DNA of 64,000 bases from Lactococcus sp. S-13 (GCF_004210295.1 NZ_SDAK01000001.1:1922001-1986000); one strand, 5' to 3'. Counted from the stretch's first letter, positions 40,694 to 50,937 are shown. A program made the numbers and translations. The notes: generated from the letters alone by a model not told the origin.

Positions 40694-43234
40694 ATGGCTG
40701 TAAAACGTTTAATTGAAACATTTGTTCCAGAAAATTATAAAATTTTCCTTGACATCGACCGTAAAGCAAAGAAATTCAAAGGTCAAGTCGCAATTACTGG
40801 TGAGGCAAAAGATACAGTAGTGACTTTCCACGCTAAAGGTTTGCATTTTAATAAAGTTCGCGCCTTCAGCGTTGATACAAACTTCATTGAAAACGAAGAA
40901 GATGAAGAAATTGTAGTTAAAATAGGCGAAACAGGTCGTGTCACAATTTCGTTTGACTACGAAGCTGAGCTTACAGATAATATGATGGGGATTTACCCAT
41001 CATATTATGAAGTCAACGGCGAAAAGAAAATGCTGATTGGAACACAGTTTGAGAGCCATTTTGCGCGTCAAGCCTTCCCATCTATTGATGAGCCAGAAGC
41101 AAAAGCAACCTTTGATTTATCCGTTAAATTTGACGAAGAAGAAGGCGACATCATTGTATCCAATATGCCAGAACTTCTGAACATTGACGGGATCCACGTT
41201 TTTGAACGAACAGTTAAAATGAGTTCTTACCTTTTAGCCTTCGTCTTTGGTGAGATGCAATATAAAAAAGGTAAAACAAAATCAGGCGTTGAAGTAGGTG
41301 CTTTCTCTACCAAAGCACATAGTGAAGCTGCACTTGATTTCCCACTGGATATCGCCATTCGTTCTATCGAATTTTATGAAGACTATTATAAAACACCTTA
41401 TCCATTGGCTCATAGCTACCACATTGCACTGCCAGATTTCTCTGCTGGAGCAATGGAAAACTGGGGTTGTATCACTTATCGTGAAGTTTGTATGTTGGTT
41501 GACCCAGAAAATGCCACAGTACAAAGCAAGCAATATGTGGCGACAGTTATCGCCCATGAACTCGCTCACCAATGGTTTGGTGACTTAGTAACGATGGAAT
41601 GGTGGGATGACCTCTGGCTCAATGAATCATTTGCCAACAACATGGAATATGTATGTATGGATGCTTTGGAGCCGAGCTGGAATGTTTGGGAATCCTTCTC
41701 AATCGCCGAAGCCAATATGGCGCTCAACCGTGACGCCACAGACGGTGTCCAATCTGTCCATGTGGAAGTAACTCATCCAGACGAAATCGCTACCCTCTTT
41801 GATGCGGCGATTGTCTACGCCAAAGGCTCACGTTTGATGGTGATGCTCCGTAAATGGCTCGGCGACAAAGACTTTGCGGCTGGTCTTGCCCTTTACTTTG
41901 AACGTCATCAATATGGCAATACTGTCGGGGACAACCTTTGGGATGCTTTGGCTGAAGTTTCTGGTAAAGATGTAGCTGGTTTCATGCATTCATGGGTTAA
42001 CCAACCAGGCTATCCAGTCGTAACTGCTGAAGTGATTGATGATACTTTAGTTTTGAGCCAAAAACAATTCTTTGTCGGTGAAGGTGCGGATAAAGGACGT
42101 TTGTGGAATGTTCCTTTGAATACAAATTGGACAGGTCTGCCAGATTTACTTTCTGATGAAAAAGTTGAAATTCCAGGATTTGCTGCTTTAAAAGCTAAAA
42201 ATCAAGGTAAAGCACTTTTCTTGAACGATGCAAACATGGCGCATTATATCATTGACTACAAGGGTGAGTTGATGACTGCCCTCCTTTCAGAAATTGATAC
42301 TTTGGAAGATGTAACAAAATTCCAAATCTTGCAAGACCGTAAATTGCTTGCTAAAGCAGGTGTGATTTCATTTGCAGATGTGGTGAATATCTTGCCAGCA
42401 TTTGCTAATGAAGCGTCTTACATTGTTAATACTGGTTTGAGCCAACTTATTAGCGAATTGGAACTTTTCGTTGATGAAGATTCTGAAACGGAAAAAGCGT
42501 TCCAAAGCTTAGTTGGAAAACTTTTTGCAAAAAATTATGCACGCTTGGGCTGGGATAAGGTTGCTGGCGAATCTGCTGGTGATGAGAGTCTTCGTGGAAT
42601 TGTTTTGAGCAAGACTTTATACGCTGAAAATGCGGATGCCAAAGCCAAAGCAAGTGAAATTTTTGTGGCACACAAAGAAAATCTTGCCAGCATTCCAGCT
42701 GATATTCGTCCGATTGTATTAAATAATGAAATCAAGACGACTAATTCAGCAGAACTGGTTAAAAAATATCGTGAAACTTATGTCAAGACAAGTTTGCAAG
42801 AGCTTAAGCGTGAACTTGAAGGCGCTGTGGCTTTGATTAAGGATGAAAAAGTCATTGCCGAATTGCTGGAAAGTTTCAAAAATGCGGACATTGTGAAACC
42901 ACAAGACATTGCATTTTCTTGGTTCTATCTCTTGCGCACAGACTTTTCACAAGATGCGGCTTGGGCTTGGGAAAAAGCGAATTGGGCCTTCCTTGAAGAA
43001 AAATTGGGTGGTGATATGAGCTATGACAAATTTGTCATTTACCCAGGAAATGTTTTCAAAACTGCCGAGAAATTGGCTGAATACAAAGCATTCTTTGAAC
43101 CAAAACTTGAAAATCAAGGTTTGAAACGTTCAATCGAAATGGCAATTAAACAAATCACAGCGCGTGTTGCTTTGATTGATAGCCAAAAATCAGCGGTTGA
43201 ATCAGCTATTGCTGATATTGCAACAAAACTCTAA
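40694..43234 (+). CDS. pepN: Aminopeptidase N (lysyl aminopeptidase)
   Basis: 846 residues, M1 metallopeptidase. GAMENWG (252-258) exopeptidase motif, zinc motif HELAHQWFG (from His288) with the third ligand in WLNESFANNMEY, and a long C-terminal helical domain. Intracellular broad-specificity aminopeptidase, central to peptide use in lactococci. Ribosome site TTAGGAGAA. Confidence 0.97.
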   Translation: MAVKRLIETFVPENYKIFLDIDRKAKKFKGQVAITGEAKDTVVTFHAKGLHFNKVRAFSVDTNFIENEEDEEIVVKIGETGRVTISFDYEAELTDNMMGIYPSYYEVNGEKKMLIGTQFESHFARQAFPSIDEPEAKATFDLSVKFDEEEGDIIVSNMPELLNIDGIHVFERTVKMSSYLLAFVFGEMQYKKGKTKSGVEVGAFSTKAHSEAALDFPLDIAIRSIEFYEDYYKTPYPLAHSYHIALPDFSAGAMENWGCITYREVCMLVDPENATVQSKQYVATVIAHELAHQWFGDLVTMEWWDDLWLNESFANNMEYVCMDALEPSWNVWESFSIAEANMALNRDATDGVQSVHVEVTHPDEIATLFDAAIVYAKGSRLMVMLRKWLGDKDFAAGLALYFERHQYGNTVGDNLWDALAEVSGKDVAGFMHSWVNQPGYPVVTAEVIDDTLVLSQKQFFVGEGADKGRLWNVPLNTNWTGLPDLLSDEKVEIPGFAALKAKNQGKALFLNDANMAHYIIDYKGELMTALLSEIDTLEDVTKFQILQDRKLLAKAGVISFADVVNILPAFANEASYIVNTGLSQLISELELFVDEDSETEKAFQSLVGKLFAKNYARLGWDKVAGESAGDESLRGIVLSKTLYAENADAKAKASEIFVAHKENLASIPADIRPIVLNNEIKTTNSAELVKKYRETYVKTSLQELKRELEGAVALIKDEKVIAELLESFKNADIVKPQDIAFSWFYLLRTDFSQDAAWAWEKANWAFLEEKLGGDMSYDKFVIYPGNVFKTAEKLAEYKAFFEPKLENQGLKRSIEMAIKQITARVALIDSQKSAVESAIADIATKL

Positions 43235-43257
43235 TCGCTTAAAATGCAGAGATAAAA

Positions 43258-43291
43258 ACTCAACACCTCTTAGGGGCGTTGAGTTTTTTGT
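43258..43291. terminator. Terminator between pepN and the MFS gene
   Basis: AACTCAAC...GTTGAGTT with A and T runs on both sides; works in both directions. Confidence 0.85.
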
Positions 43292-44496
43292 TATAAATTG
43301 GCAGGAGTCACTTTTTCACGGGAGGAGGCAAGAACACCTAGGGCGAGGGTAAGGAAAATCACACCCATTATGGCGGGAGCGGCGTGTCCCAGACTAATGT
43401 AAATTTGTCCGCTGATCAAAGGGCCAACAACGCGCGTGAGCGCTTGAAGTGCTTGACTTCCTCCCTGAAGTTTTCCTTGTTCAGATGGGCGTGCAGTTTT
43501 TGAGAGTTTGCCATTGAAGGCCGTACCGAAAATACTGTCACCAAAAGCAAAGATGAACATGGCAAGAATAAAGATTGGCCAGATTTTAAGAAAACCTGTG
43601 AGGGCAAAAAGCGCATAAGCAGCGATTTCGCAGATGACACTCAAGGAGATGAGTTGAGTGTCATTAAAAACGGTCAAGAGTTTTGGCATAATAAAGAGTT
43701 GGGTGAGGATGTCCATAAGGCCCATTATGGATAAGGCAAGTCCGATAAAGACAGGCGTCCAAGCAAAGTTATCTAATGAAAACTGACTGATGATTGCTTG
43801 AAGGGCAGCATTTGGCAACCAGAGCAAGAGGCCTAGAAAGAGCAGACGGCTCAGATTTTTTAGGCGCAAAAGTTGAAAAATTTGACTGAAGGGATTGAGT
43901 TGTTTGAGGGAAAGACTAGAAACCCGGTCTGTCCTAGGCAAACTTTCGTGCATGGCAAAGTGGCCATATAAAAGATTTGCCAGAGAAAGTACAGCGCCGA
44001 AGTAGAAGGGGACACTATTTCCAAAGTGGGCGAGAAGTCCACTGATGGTCGGACCAGAAATGGTTCCAATGCCAACGGCAGCAGCTGCCCAACCGAAAAC
44101 TTTGGTGCGATTTTCTTCGTTCGTGATATCAGCAAAATAGGCAAAGAGGGCCACGATGTTGCCAGCAGTTAAGCCATCAATGATGCGCCCCAAAAAAAGC
44201 ATCCAAAGACTACCAGCTAGCCCAAAGACGAGGTAGCCAATGCTTGAGCCTGCCAGAGAAATGAGCAAGATTGGTTTGCGACCAAAGCGGTCAGAAAGTG
44301 AGCCAAGACCAGCAGCGCAAAAGAAGGTACATAGGCCATAAGTCGCCATAAGCGCAGTCACAATCAGTGCTTGATTGTGAGCAGTGGTGAAAGGCGCAAC
44401 TATAACGGGGACGACAGGAGAGATGATTGTAAAACCAAGCCCAGTCAAAAATGTTGTGATAAGCCCGAAGGCCAAGCTCTTTTTAGTAGTATTCAT
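43291..44496 (-). CDS. MFS drug efflux transporter (TetA/Bcr-like)
   Basis: 401 residues from ATG 44496 (MNTTKKSLAFGLITTFLTGL). A longer in-frame start at 44718 runs through the promoter and is rejected. About 12 membrane segments. The loop 2-3 motif GSLSDRFGRKPILLISLAGS is the hallmark of proton-drug antiporters, and motif C-like GIGTISGPTISGLLAHFG is present. The start overlaps the stop of an eight-codon leader frame. Preceded by a MarR gene, so probably drug-inducible. Confidence 0.85.
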   Translation of the reverse strand: MNTTKKSLAFGLITTFLTGLGFTIISPVVPVIVAPFTTAHNQALIVTALMATYGLCTFFCAAGLGSLSDRFGRKPILLISLAGSSIGYLVFGLAGSLWMLFLGRIIDGLTAGNIVALFAYFADITNEENRTKVFGWAAAAVGIGTISGPTISGLLAHFGNSVPFYFGAVLSLANLLYGHFAMHESLPRTDRVSSLSLKQLNPFSQIFQLLRLKNLSRLLFLGLLLWLPNAALQAIISQFSLDNFAWTPVFIGLALSIMGLMDILTQLFIMPKLLTVFNDTQLISLSVICEIAAYALFALTGFLKIWPIFILAMFIFAFGDSIFGTAFNGKLSKTARPSEQGKLQGGSQALQALTRVVGPLISGQIYISLGHAAPAIMGVIFLTLALGVLASSREKVTPANL

Positions 44497-44519
44497 GATG
44501 AAGTGATGCGTTCGCTCAT
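44493..44519 (-). CDS. Eight-codon leader peptide coupled to the MFS gene
   Basis: ATG 44519 encodes MSERITSS and ends with TGA overlapping the MFS ATG (ATGA). AAGGAGAGCG lies before this leader, whereas no ribosome site precedes the MFS ATG itself, so translation is probably coupled. Confidence 0.45.
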   Translation of the reverse strand: MSERITSS

Positions 44520-44598
44520 TTTTAGGACGAACGCTCTCCTTTCTAATCTGAGAGGTGGAATGTTGTTTTCGTAGAAGTTTTTTTGTTGCTTGTTTTGA

Positions 44599-44612
44599 GT
44601 TTCCTTGGAAAC
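44599..44612. promoter_or_regulatory. Candidate MarR operator of the MFS gene
   Basis: GTTTCC-TT-GGAAAC dyad just downstream of the -10 element of the MFS promoter. Confidence 0.5.
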
Positions 44613-44619
44613 AAAAACT

Positions 44620-44648
44620 AGTATAACTCATTTTTGTTTCTTTGTCAA
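44620..44648 (-). promoter_or_regulatory. Promoter of the MFS gene
   Basis: Minus strand TTGACA (44648-44643), 17-base spacer, TATACT (44625-44620). Confidence 0.8.
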
Positions 44649-44708
44649 CAAAAATAAATGAAATAATTTTCGTCAGTAAAAAAGGAGGGGATGACTGGGT
44701 CCAAAATA

Positions 44709-44735
44709 AAAGAACCACAAGTCAAACTTGTGATT
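44709..44735 (-). terminator. Terminator after the MarR gene
   Basis: AGAATCACAAG...CTTGTGGTTCT, followed on the minus strand by TTTTATTTT. Confidence 0.65.
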
Positions 44736-44760
44736 CTGTCAGAGATTTTACTGACGAAAA

Positions 44761-45222
44761 TTATTTTTCCAAATTTTTTCTGATGGATTGATCCAGATGA
44801 GCATTGTATTGCTCAAGAAAATCCAAAATATTGCTGACGGATTCATCAGTCAATTGGTCAAAGACAATTTGGTCATTTTCAGAAAATTTTTGGTGTAAAT
44901 TTTCATGACGTGTATTGATTTTTTGTCCCTCAGAAGTCAGGCGAAAATAAATTTCTTTTTTATTTTCAGGAAGTTGAAAACGTTCAATGAGCCCTTTTTT
45001 GAGCAATTTTTGGGTGATTTTGCTTGCTGCGCCGCGGGTCATGTAGAGATGCTGCGCCAGACGAGTGACGTTGACCTGCGGGTTTTTGGCGATGTATTCG
45101 ATCGTTTCAATCTCTGAGAGGGAAATATTTGTAAATTCAGCCTCCATTTGCGGGCGATAGTGGGCATTGATTTTATTGAATAAATCAGTCAAACTCGCCA
45201 TGATTTGTGCTTGTTTAGTCAT
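44761..45222 (-). CDS. MarR-family transcriptional regulator
   Basis: 153 residues from ATG 45222 (ribosome site GGAGG); the in-frame ATG at 45279 lies deep in the preceding gene. Winged-helix core: ITLSEIETIEY-like region, NPQVNVTRLAQHLYMTRGAA, SKITQKLLKKGLIERFQLPE and NKKEIYFRLTSEGQ (wing). Likely represses the adjacent MFS transporter through the GTTTCC-N2-GGAAAC site. Overlaps the cation transporter gene by eight bases. Confidence 0.85.
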   Translation of the reverse strand: MTKQAQIMASLTDLFNKINAHYRPQMEAEFTNISLSEIETIEYIAKNPQVNVTRLAQHLYMTRGAASKITQKLLKKGLIERFQLPENKKEIYFRLTSEGQKINTRHENLHQKFSENDQIVFDQLTDESVSNILDFLEQYNAHLDQSIRKNLEK

Positions 45223-46468
45223 GCGTTTTGTCCTCCGCCTTCGGTGTGGTTTGGCGGTAAAGGCAACGCCAGACATCATTACGACGCCAAATACTTGTCA
45301 CGATGAAATTTTGTTCATTTTGCCAATAGTTATAAGTCAAAATAAACGTTTTTTTGCTGACCTGACGTGATTTGTAATTTTTAATCGCCAGAGGAATTGC
45401 TGACGTATTTTTCGTCAGCATTTTTTCTGAATCCGTCAGCAAATTCTCTGACTCTTGCGCAGTGACCAGCCGTCCGTCAGGTAAAATTTCTTGGAAATCT
45501 CGCTCGGTCAACGCGGCTAGGTTTTCCCGGTTCAAAAATTGCTCTTCTTTTGCCAAAAGCTCTAAAGCCCGGCTAGCGAAATGTTCCTCTTCAGGCAGAG
45601 CCGCAGGTTCGACGTGGACATCCACATCATAAACACCAAAATTTTCAATCAGAAGTTTTTCAATGGATTCGGTCGCCTCATGACTCTCAAAAACGCTCAA
45701 GTCAGGCGACATTTCAACGACAACATCGAGAAAAACATTACTTCCGTAAGTTCGCCCGCGCACCATTTTCACACCTTTGACCTTAGGGACAAGGCAGATG
45801 GCTTCCTTATATTGTGTAATAAGATTTTCATCAAAACCATCAGACAGGCTAAAAACAGAGTCGCGGAAAATTTCGTAAGCCGTTTTCAGGATGAAAAAAC
45901 AAATAATCAGGGCCATAATCGGATCAAGCCAACTCCAACCAATACAGCTGGCAACAATGGCAATCGCAGTACCAATCGAGGTCACCGCATCAGATAAATT
46001 GTCTTTGCTCGCAGCAGATAGCGCCTGCGAATTTGTCTTTTTCGCCAAGTCACGATTGTAAAGATAAACACCAACCATGACAAAAGCTGAAAGCAGACCC
46101 ACGACAGCACCGAGCGGTTCAATCGTTTCTGTTTTATTAGAAAGAAGGGACATCACTGTTTCGCGTAGCACTTCAAAACCAACAAAAAACATGATAAAAC
46201 TTGAAATCAAACTGGCAATGGATTCAATTTTCCAATGGCCATAGACATGATCACTGTCGGCTGGAATCCGTGCAATTCTAAGCCCAATCAAAATTGCAAT
46301 ATTTCCCAAAATATCAGTCAAATTATTGAAACCATTGGCTTGAAGCGCACTCGAATGTACGATAGTAGCAAAAGCAATTTGGCCGATTGACAGGATAATA
46401 TAAGCAAAAATGGAGACCCAAACGCCTCTTTCTGCAAGTTTCAAATTTTGTGTACTTGAACTCGTCAT
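45215..46468 (-). CDS. Cation diffusion facilitator (CDF) family transporter
   Basis: 417 residues. Six membrane segments in about 15-210 with the metal-site motifs HSSALQANGFNNLTDILGNI and SKDNLSDAVTSIG, then a cytosolic dimer domain (VKGVKMVRGRTYGSNVFLDV, DVHVEP). The C-terminal extension beyond about residue 300 includes ENLLTDSEKMLTKN, translated from tandem repeat copies. Exports divalent cations such as Zn, Co or Mn; which one is not predictable. Confidence 0.87.
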   Translation of the reverse strand: MTSSSTQNLKLAERGVWVSIFAYIILSIGQIAFATIVHSSALQANGFNNLTDILGNIAILIGLRIARIPADSDHVYGHWKIESIASLISSFIMFFVGFEVLRETVMSLLSNKTETIEPLGAVVGLLSAFVMVGVYLYNRDLAKKTNSQALSAASKDNLSDAVTSIGTAIAIVASCIGWSWLDPIMALIICFFILKTAYEIFRDSVFSLSDGFDENLITQYKEAICLVPKVKGVKMVRGRTYGSNVFLDVVVEMSPDLSVFESHEATESIEKLLIENFGVYDVDVHVEPAALPEEEHFASRALELLAKEEQFLNRENLAALTERDFQEILPDGRLVTAQESENLLTDSEKMLTKNTSAIPLAIKNYKSRQVSKKTFILTYNYWQNEQNFIVTSIWRRNDVWRCLYRQTTPKAEDKTHD

Positions 46469-46594
46469 TTTGATCCTCCAGACTTTTCATCCCTTAATTA
46501 TAACACATTCCAGAAGTCAGCCTTTTCAAAAAAGACATTTTTATAGAGAGAAAATGCTGACGAAAATAAAAACTATTAAATTTAATCAAGTACC

Positions 46595-46623
46595 TTGACT
46601 TACATAGTAATATGAAGTACAAT
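46595..46623 (+). promoter_or_regulatory. Promoter of lmrR
   Basis: TTGACT (46595-46600), 17-base spacer, TACAAT (46618-46623). Confidence 0.65.
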
Positions 46624-46656
46624 ATACTTTGTTAAAAATAAGAGAAAGGACAAATA

Positions 46657-47013
46657 ATGGCAGAAATACCCAAGGAAATGTTGCGTGCGCAGACCAATGT
46701 GATTGTGCTGAACATTCTTGAAGCCGGTGACAACTATGTATATGGCATTATCAAGCAAGTGCGAGATGCTTCAAATGGCGCTTTTGAAATCAACGAAGCG
46801 ACACTCTACACCACCTTTCATCGCTTAGAAAAAGACGGAATCATCAGTTCATATTGGGGTGATGAAAGCCAAGGCGGTCGCCGCAAATACTATTGTTTGA
46901 CCAAACTTGGTCGGGAAAAATTACAGTTAGCCTTTGAATCATGGGCCAAAGTTGATCAAATTATTGAAAATATCAAAGCTCAAAAAGAGGGGCTTGACAG
47001 TAAAAAAGATTAG
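46657..47013 (+). CDS. lmrR: PadR-family multidrug-responsive repressor LmrR
   Basis: 118 residues, essentially the known LmrR pattern: EIPKEMLRAQTNVIVLNILE, GDNYVYGIIKQVRDASNGAF, the wing EATLYTTFHRLEKDGIISSY plus WGDESQGGRRKYYCLT, and the C-terminal helix with the drug-sandwiching Trp in LAFESWAKVDQII. It represses the lmrCD genes directly downstream and its own gene; planar drugs relieve repression. Confidence 0.93.
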   Translation: MAEIPKEMLRAQTNVIVLNILEAGDNYVYGIIKQVRDASNGAFEINEATLYTTFHRLEKDGIISSYWGDESQGGRRKYYCLTKLGREKLQLAFESWAKVDQIIENIKAQKEGLDSKKD

Positions 47014-47042
47014 CTTGTTTTAATTAGTTTGTTCAAAAGAAA

Positions 47043-47070
47043 ACTAACCATAATGTTTAACAGTGTTAGT
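47043..47070. promoter_or_regulatory. Inverted repeat upstream of lmrCD promoter
   Basis: ACTAAC...GTTAGT (16-base gap) immediately before the -35; possible LmrR contact. Confidence 0.35.
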
Positions 47071-47079
47071 AAATACTAC

Positions 47080-47107
47080 TTGTTTACTAAAAAAATAATG
47101 TTATAAT
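47080..47107 (+). promoter_or_regulatory. Promoter of lmrCD
   Basis: TTGTTT (47080-47085), 16-base spacer, TATAAT (47102-47107). Confidence 0.7.
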
Positions 47108-47151
47108 AATTTGCTTAATGATTTATCACTTAATTAAATCAAAAACTAACG

Positions 47152-47172
47152 AATGTAAACAAAATTTACATT
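47152..47172. promoter_or_regulatory. Candidate LmrR operator
   Basis: AATGTAAA-CAAAA-TTTACATT: perfect 8-bp dyad between promoter and lmrC, containing the ATGT...ACAT half-sites reported for LmrR targets. Confidence 0.65.
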
Positions 47173-47193
47173 TAAGACTTAGAAAGGAATTTT

Positions 47194-48933
47194 ATGATTT
47201 TCAAATCAATCATGAAACATAAATGGATTGCACTTTTTTCAATCATTTCAACATTCATTTATGCCGGAGTTCAACTCTATCAGCCACAAATCATGAAACA
47301 CATCATGACCGTGATGTCCTCTACTACTTATAGCCGTCATGAGATGGCAGACAAAGTATCAGGCTACGGTGTTCAATTGCTCGTTGTTGCGGGAATTGGG
47401 ATTATCTTTGCCATTTTCAGTACCCTGTCAGCAGCACGCATTGCCCAAGAAATTGGTGCTGATGTCCGTGAAGCAACTTACAAAAAAATCAACTCATTTT
47501 CTTATGAAAATGTCGAAAAATTCAATGCCGGAAACCTCGTTGTCCGTATGACCAACGACGTCACTCAAATTCAAAACTTGATGATGATGGTTTTCCAAAT
47601 TTTGATGCGAATCCCTGTCCTCCTCATTGGTGCTGTGGTTCTCTCAATCACAACAATGCCAAAACTTTGGTGGATTACCCTGATTTTGATTGTTGCCATT
47701 CTTCTTGTGACAGCACTTTTGATGGGACGCATGGGCCCTCACTTCATGGCCTTCCAAAAATTGATGGATCGTATCAATGCTATTGCTAAACAAAACTTGC
47801 GTGGCGCACGTGTCGTTAAATCTTTCGTTCAAGAACAAAATCAAATCAAAGATTTTGATGACACCTCTGATGAACTCTATGATCACAACTGGGCAGTTGG
47901 GAAACTCTTCTCAGCTATGATTCCCCTCTTTACAGTCATCGCCCAAGGCGCAATCTGGCTGGCGATTTATTTCGTTTCAACCTATGTAACTGATTCACCA
48001 ACGGTCGCACAAGATAGCATCGGCGGAATTGCCACATTCATGACCTACATGGGAATGATTATGTTTGCTATTATCATGGGTGGGATGATTTCCATGTTTG
48101 CTTCACGTGGTATGGTGTCAATCGGTCGGATCAATGAAGTTTTAAATACTGATCCAGCCATGAAATTTGATGAGAATGCCCAAGACGAAGTTCTCTCAGG
48201 TTCAGTCAAATTTGACCATGTTTCATTTAGCTATCCTAATGATGAAGAAGCAACGCTCAAAGACATTAGCTTTGAGATTCAACCCGGACAAATGGTTGGT
48301 ATCGTTGGAGCGACAGGTGCTGGTAAATCAACGCTTGCTCAACTTATTCCTCGTCTGTTTGACCCAACAGAAGGTTCGGTTTCAGTCGGTGGCAAAGACC
48401 TCAAAACAGTCAGCCGTGGCACTTTGAAACAAAACATCTCTATTGTCTTGCAAAAAGCTATTTTGTTCTCAGGAACAATCGCTGGAAATATCAAACAAGG
48501 TAAAGCTGATGCAACCGAAGAAGAAATGACTCGTGCAGCACGCATTGCCCAAGCCGCAGAATTTATCACTACTAAAGACGGTCAGTACGAATCTGAAGTC
48601 GAAGAACGTGGAAATAACTTCTCTGGTGGTCAAAAACAACGTCTGTCTATTACACGTGGTGTTGTAAAAAATCCCAACGTCTTGATTCTTGATGACTCAA
48701 CCTCAGCACTCGATGCCAAATCAGAAAAATTGGTTCAAGAAGCGCTTAACAAAGACCTTAAAGATACCACAACCATCATCATCGCTCAAAAGATTTCATC
48801 AGTTGTCCATGCGGATAACATCCTCGTGCTTGACCAAGGAAAATTAGTCGGTCAAGGGACTCACCAAGAGTTAGTCGAAAACAACGCGATTTATCAAGAA
48901 ATCTACGCCACACAGAAAGCACAGGAGGATTAA
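47194..48933 (+). CDS. lmrC: Multidrug ABC exporter half-transporter LmrC
   Basis: 579 residues: six membrane segments (about 10-310) then an ATPase domain with Walker A GATGAGKST, signature NFSGGQKQR and Walker B VLILDDST. The Asp in place of the catalytic Glu (D-D-S instead of D-E-A) is the degenerate site expected for the LmrC half. Works only as a heterodimer with LmrD, exporting hydrophobic drugs and bile acids in lactococci. Confidence 0.93.
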   Translation: MIFKSIMKHKWIALFSIISTFIYAGVQLYQPQIMKHIMTVMSSTTYSRHEMADKVSGYGVQLLVVAGIGIIFAIFSTLSAARIAQEIGADVREATYKKINSFSYENVEKFNAGNLVVRMTNDVTQIQNLMMMVFQILMRIPVLLIGAVVLSITTMPKLWWITLILIVAILLVTALLMGRMGPHFMAFQKLMDRINAIAKQNLRGARVVKSFVQEQNQIKDFDDTSDELYDHNWAVGKLFSAMIPLFTVIAQGAIWLAIYFVSTYVTDSPTVAQDSIGGIATFMTYMGMIMFAIIMGGMISMFASRGMVSIGRINEVLNTDPAMKFDENAQDEVLSGSVKFDHVSFSYPNDEEATLKDISFEIQPGQMVGIVGATGAGKSTLAQLIPRLFDPTEGSVSVGGKDLKTVSRGTLKQNISIVLQKAILFSGTIAGNIKQGKADATEEEMTRAARIAQAAEFITTKDGQYESEVEERGNNFSGGQKQRLSITRGVVKNPNVLILDDSTSALDAKSEKLVQEALNKDLKDTTTIIIAQKISSVVHADNILVLDQGKLVGQGTHQELVENNAIYQEIYATQKAQED

Positions 48934-48936
48934 GAC

Positions 48937-50937
48937 ATGGAAAATACAAAAACAACAAAGAAAATGTCTGACACCACACGTGCCATTCGCTTTTTCTACC
49001 TCTATCTGAAAAAATATAAACTCCAATTCTTTGTCATCATGATTTTCATCATCTTGGCAACTTGGCTACAAGTTATCGCACCTTCACTTTTGGGAGATGC
49101 CATTACAAACCTGAGTAAATATGTTGGAGAGTTCTTCACTCATCAAGCCGCAGCCGGCACCAAGAAAATGCTGGAAGGTTTTGCGCCTTTGATTAACCAA
49201 GCGCATTTGCCAGGCTCAACAAAGATGTCAGAAATTTTCCAAATGGCCCATCAAACAGCCAGCAGTATGCACCTCTCGGCTGACAAATTTAATCAATTAG
49301 CTGGGATGACGCTTGATCAAGCTAGAGCCGTTGCAGCAGCAAAACCTGCAAGCACAGCAACCTTCATGAATGGAATGTGGCAATTGCTTGCGGTTTACGT
49401 CGCAACTGGTGTATCAATGTTGCTTTATACATTGCTCTTTAGCCGTATCGTAGCGCATTCAACAAACCGTATGCGTAAAGGTTTGTTTGGTAAACTTGAA
49501 CGTTTGACTATTTCATATTTTGACCGTCATCAAGATGGTGACATCCTTGCTCGTTTTACTTCCGACTTGGATAACATTCAAAATACCTTGAACCAAGCCC
49601 TTGTTTCCGTCGTTTCTAATGCCGCTGTCTTTGTCGGTGTGATTATCCAAATTTTCAATAAAGATATCACTTTTGCTTGGTTGACGGTTGCTGCTTCACC
49701 AGTTGCGATTTTGTCTGCGATTATCATTATTCGTCAATCGAAAAAAGCCACAGATGCCCAACAAGAAGAAGTTTCGCAGCTTAATGCCTACATGGATGAG
49801 AAAATTTCAGGCCAAAAAGCGATTATCGTTGAAGGTTTGCAAGAAGATTCAATCAATGGTTTCTTGAGCCATAACGAAAGCGTGAAAAAACGTACTTTTG
49901 CTGCGCAAGCATGGTCTGGTATGATTTTCCCACTGATGAATGGTTTCCAACTCTTGTCAATCGCCATTGTTATCTTTGGTGGTACAGCTTATGTGCTTAA
50001 TGATGACAAGATGTCAATCGCCACAGGTTTAGGGCTCTTGGTTGCCTTTGTTCAATACGTTCAAAGTTACTACAACCCAATCATGCAAATTTCATCAAAC
50101 TTTGGTCAACTTCAACTTGCTATTACTGGGGCGACTCGCTTGAATGTTATGTTTGATGAGCCTGAAGAAGTACGTCCTGAAAATGGTAAGAAATTTGAAA
50201 CAATCAATCAAGGCATTCAAATTGAAAACCTTGACTTTGAGTATCTGCCAGGAAAACCAATCCTTAAGAATGTTAATATTGACGTGAAAAAAGGTCAAAT
50301 GGTTGCCCTTGTTGGTCCTACTGGTTCTGGTAAAACCACTGTCATGAACTTGATGAATCGTTTTTACGACGTCAATGGTGGTGCGATTAAGTTTGACGGT
50401 ACAGATATTCGTGAATTTGATTTGGATAGCCTTCGCTCAAACGTAGGGATTGTTTTGCAAGAGTCCGTCCTCTTTGATGGAACGATTGCCGACAACATCA
50501 AGTTTGGTAAACCCAATGCGACGCAAGAAGAAATTGAAACAGTCGCAAAAACAACGCATATTCATGAGTTTATTGAAAGCTTGCCAGAAGGTTATAACAC
50601 ACACGTTTCTGATGATGAATCTGTCTTCTCAGTGGGTCAAAAACAACAAATCTCTATCGCACGGACGATTTTGACGAATCCAGAACTTTTGATTTTGGAC
50701 GAAGCAACTTCAAATGTGGATACGGTGACTGAGCAACAAATCCAATGGGCGATGGAAGCGGCTATTGCTGGTCGTACTTCATTTGTTATTGCCCACCGTT
50801 TGAAAACAATTCTTAATGCAGATAAGATTGTTGTCCTTAAAGATGGTGAAGTTATCGAAGAAGGAAATCACCATGAGCTTGTTGCACAAGGTGGATTCTA
50901 CTCGGAACTCTATCATAATCAGTTTGTCTTTGAATAA
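48937..50937 (+). CDS. lmrD: Multidrug ABC exporter half-transporter LmrD
   Basis: 666 residues. N-terminal membrane domain with an extra soluble loop after TM1 (about residues 60-145), ATPase with Walker [10 protein letters not shown], degenerate signature VFSVGQKQQ (Val for Gly) and a canonical Walker [13 protein letters not shown]. Complementary to LmrC, so the pair has one consensus and one degenerate ATP site. It starts three bases after lmrC. Confidence 0.93.
   Translation: MENTKTTKKMSDTTRAIRFFYLYLKKYKLQFFVIMIFIILATWLQVIAPSLLGDAITNLSKYVGEFFTHQAAAGTKKMLEGFAPLINQAHLPGSTKMSEIFQMAHQTASSMHLSADKFNQLAGMTLDQARAVAAAKPASTATFMNGMWQLLAVYVATGVSMLLYTLLFSRIVAHSTNRMRKGLFGKLERLTISYFDRHQDGDILARFTSDLDNIQNTLNQALVSVVSNAAVFVGVIIQIFNKDITFAWLTVAASPVAILSAIIIIRQSKKATDAQQEEVSQLNAYMDEKISGQKAIIVEGLQEDSINGFLSHNESVKKRTFAAQAWSGMIFPLMNGFQLLSIAIVIFGGTAYVLNDDKMSIATGLGLLVAFVQYVQSYYNPIMQISSNFGQLQLAITGATRLNVMFDEPEEVRPENGKKFETINQGIQIENLDFEYLPGKPILKNVNIDVKKGQMVALVGPTGSGKTTVMNLMNRFYDVNGGAIKFDGTDIREFDLDSLRSNVGIVLQESVLFDGTIADNIKFGKPNATQEEIETVAKTTHIHEFIESLPEGYNTHVSDDESVFSVGQKQQISIARTILTNPELLILDEATSNVDTVTEQQIQWAMEAAIAGRTSFVIAHRLKTILNADKIVVLKDGEVIEEGNHHELVAQGGFYSELYHNQFVFE

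Noticed and set aside
44497-44718. 74-residue N-terminal extension of the MFS protein
   Set aside because: Covers the promoter and operator; hydrophobic start of MFS proteins is at 44496.
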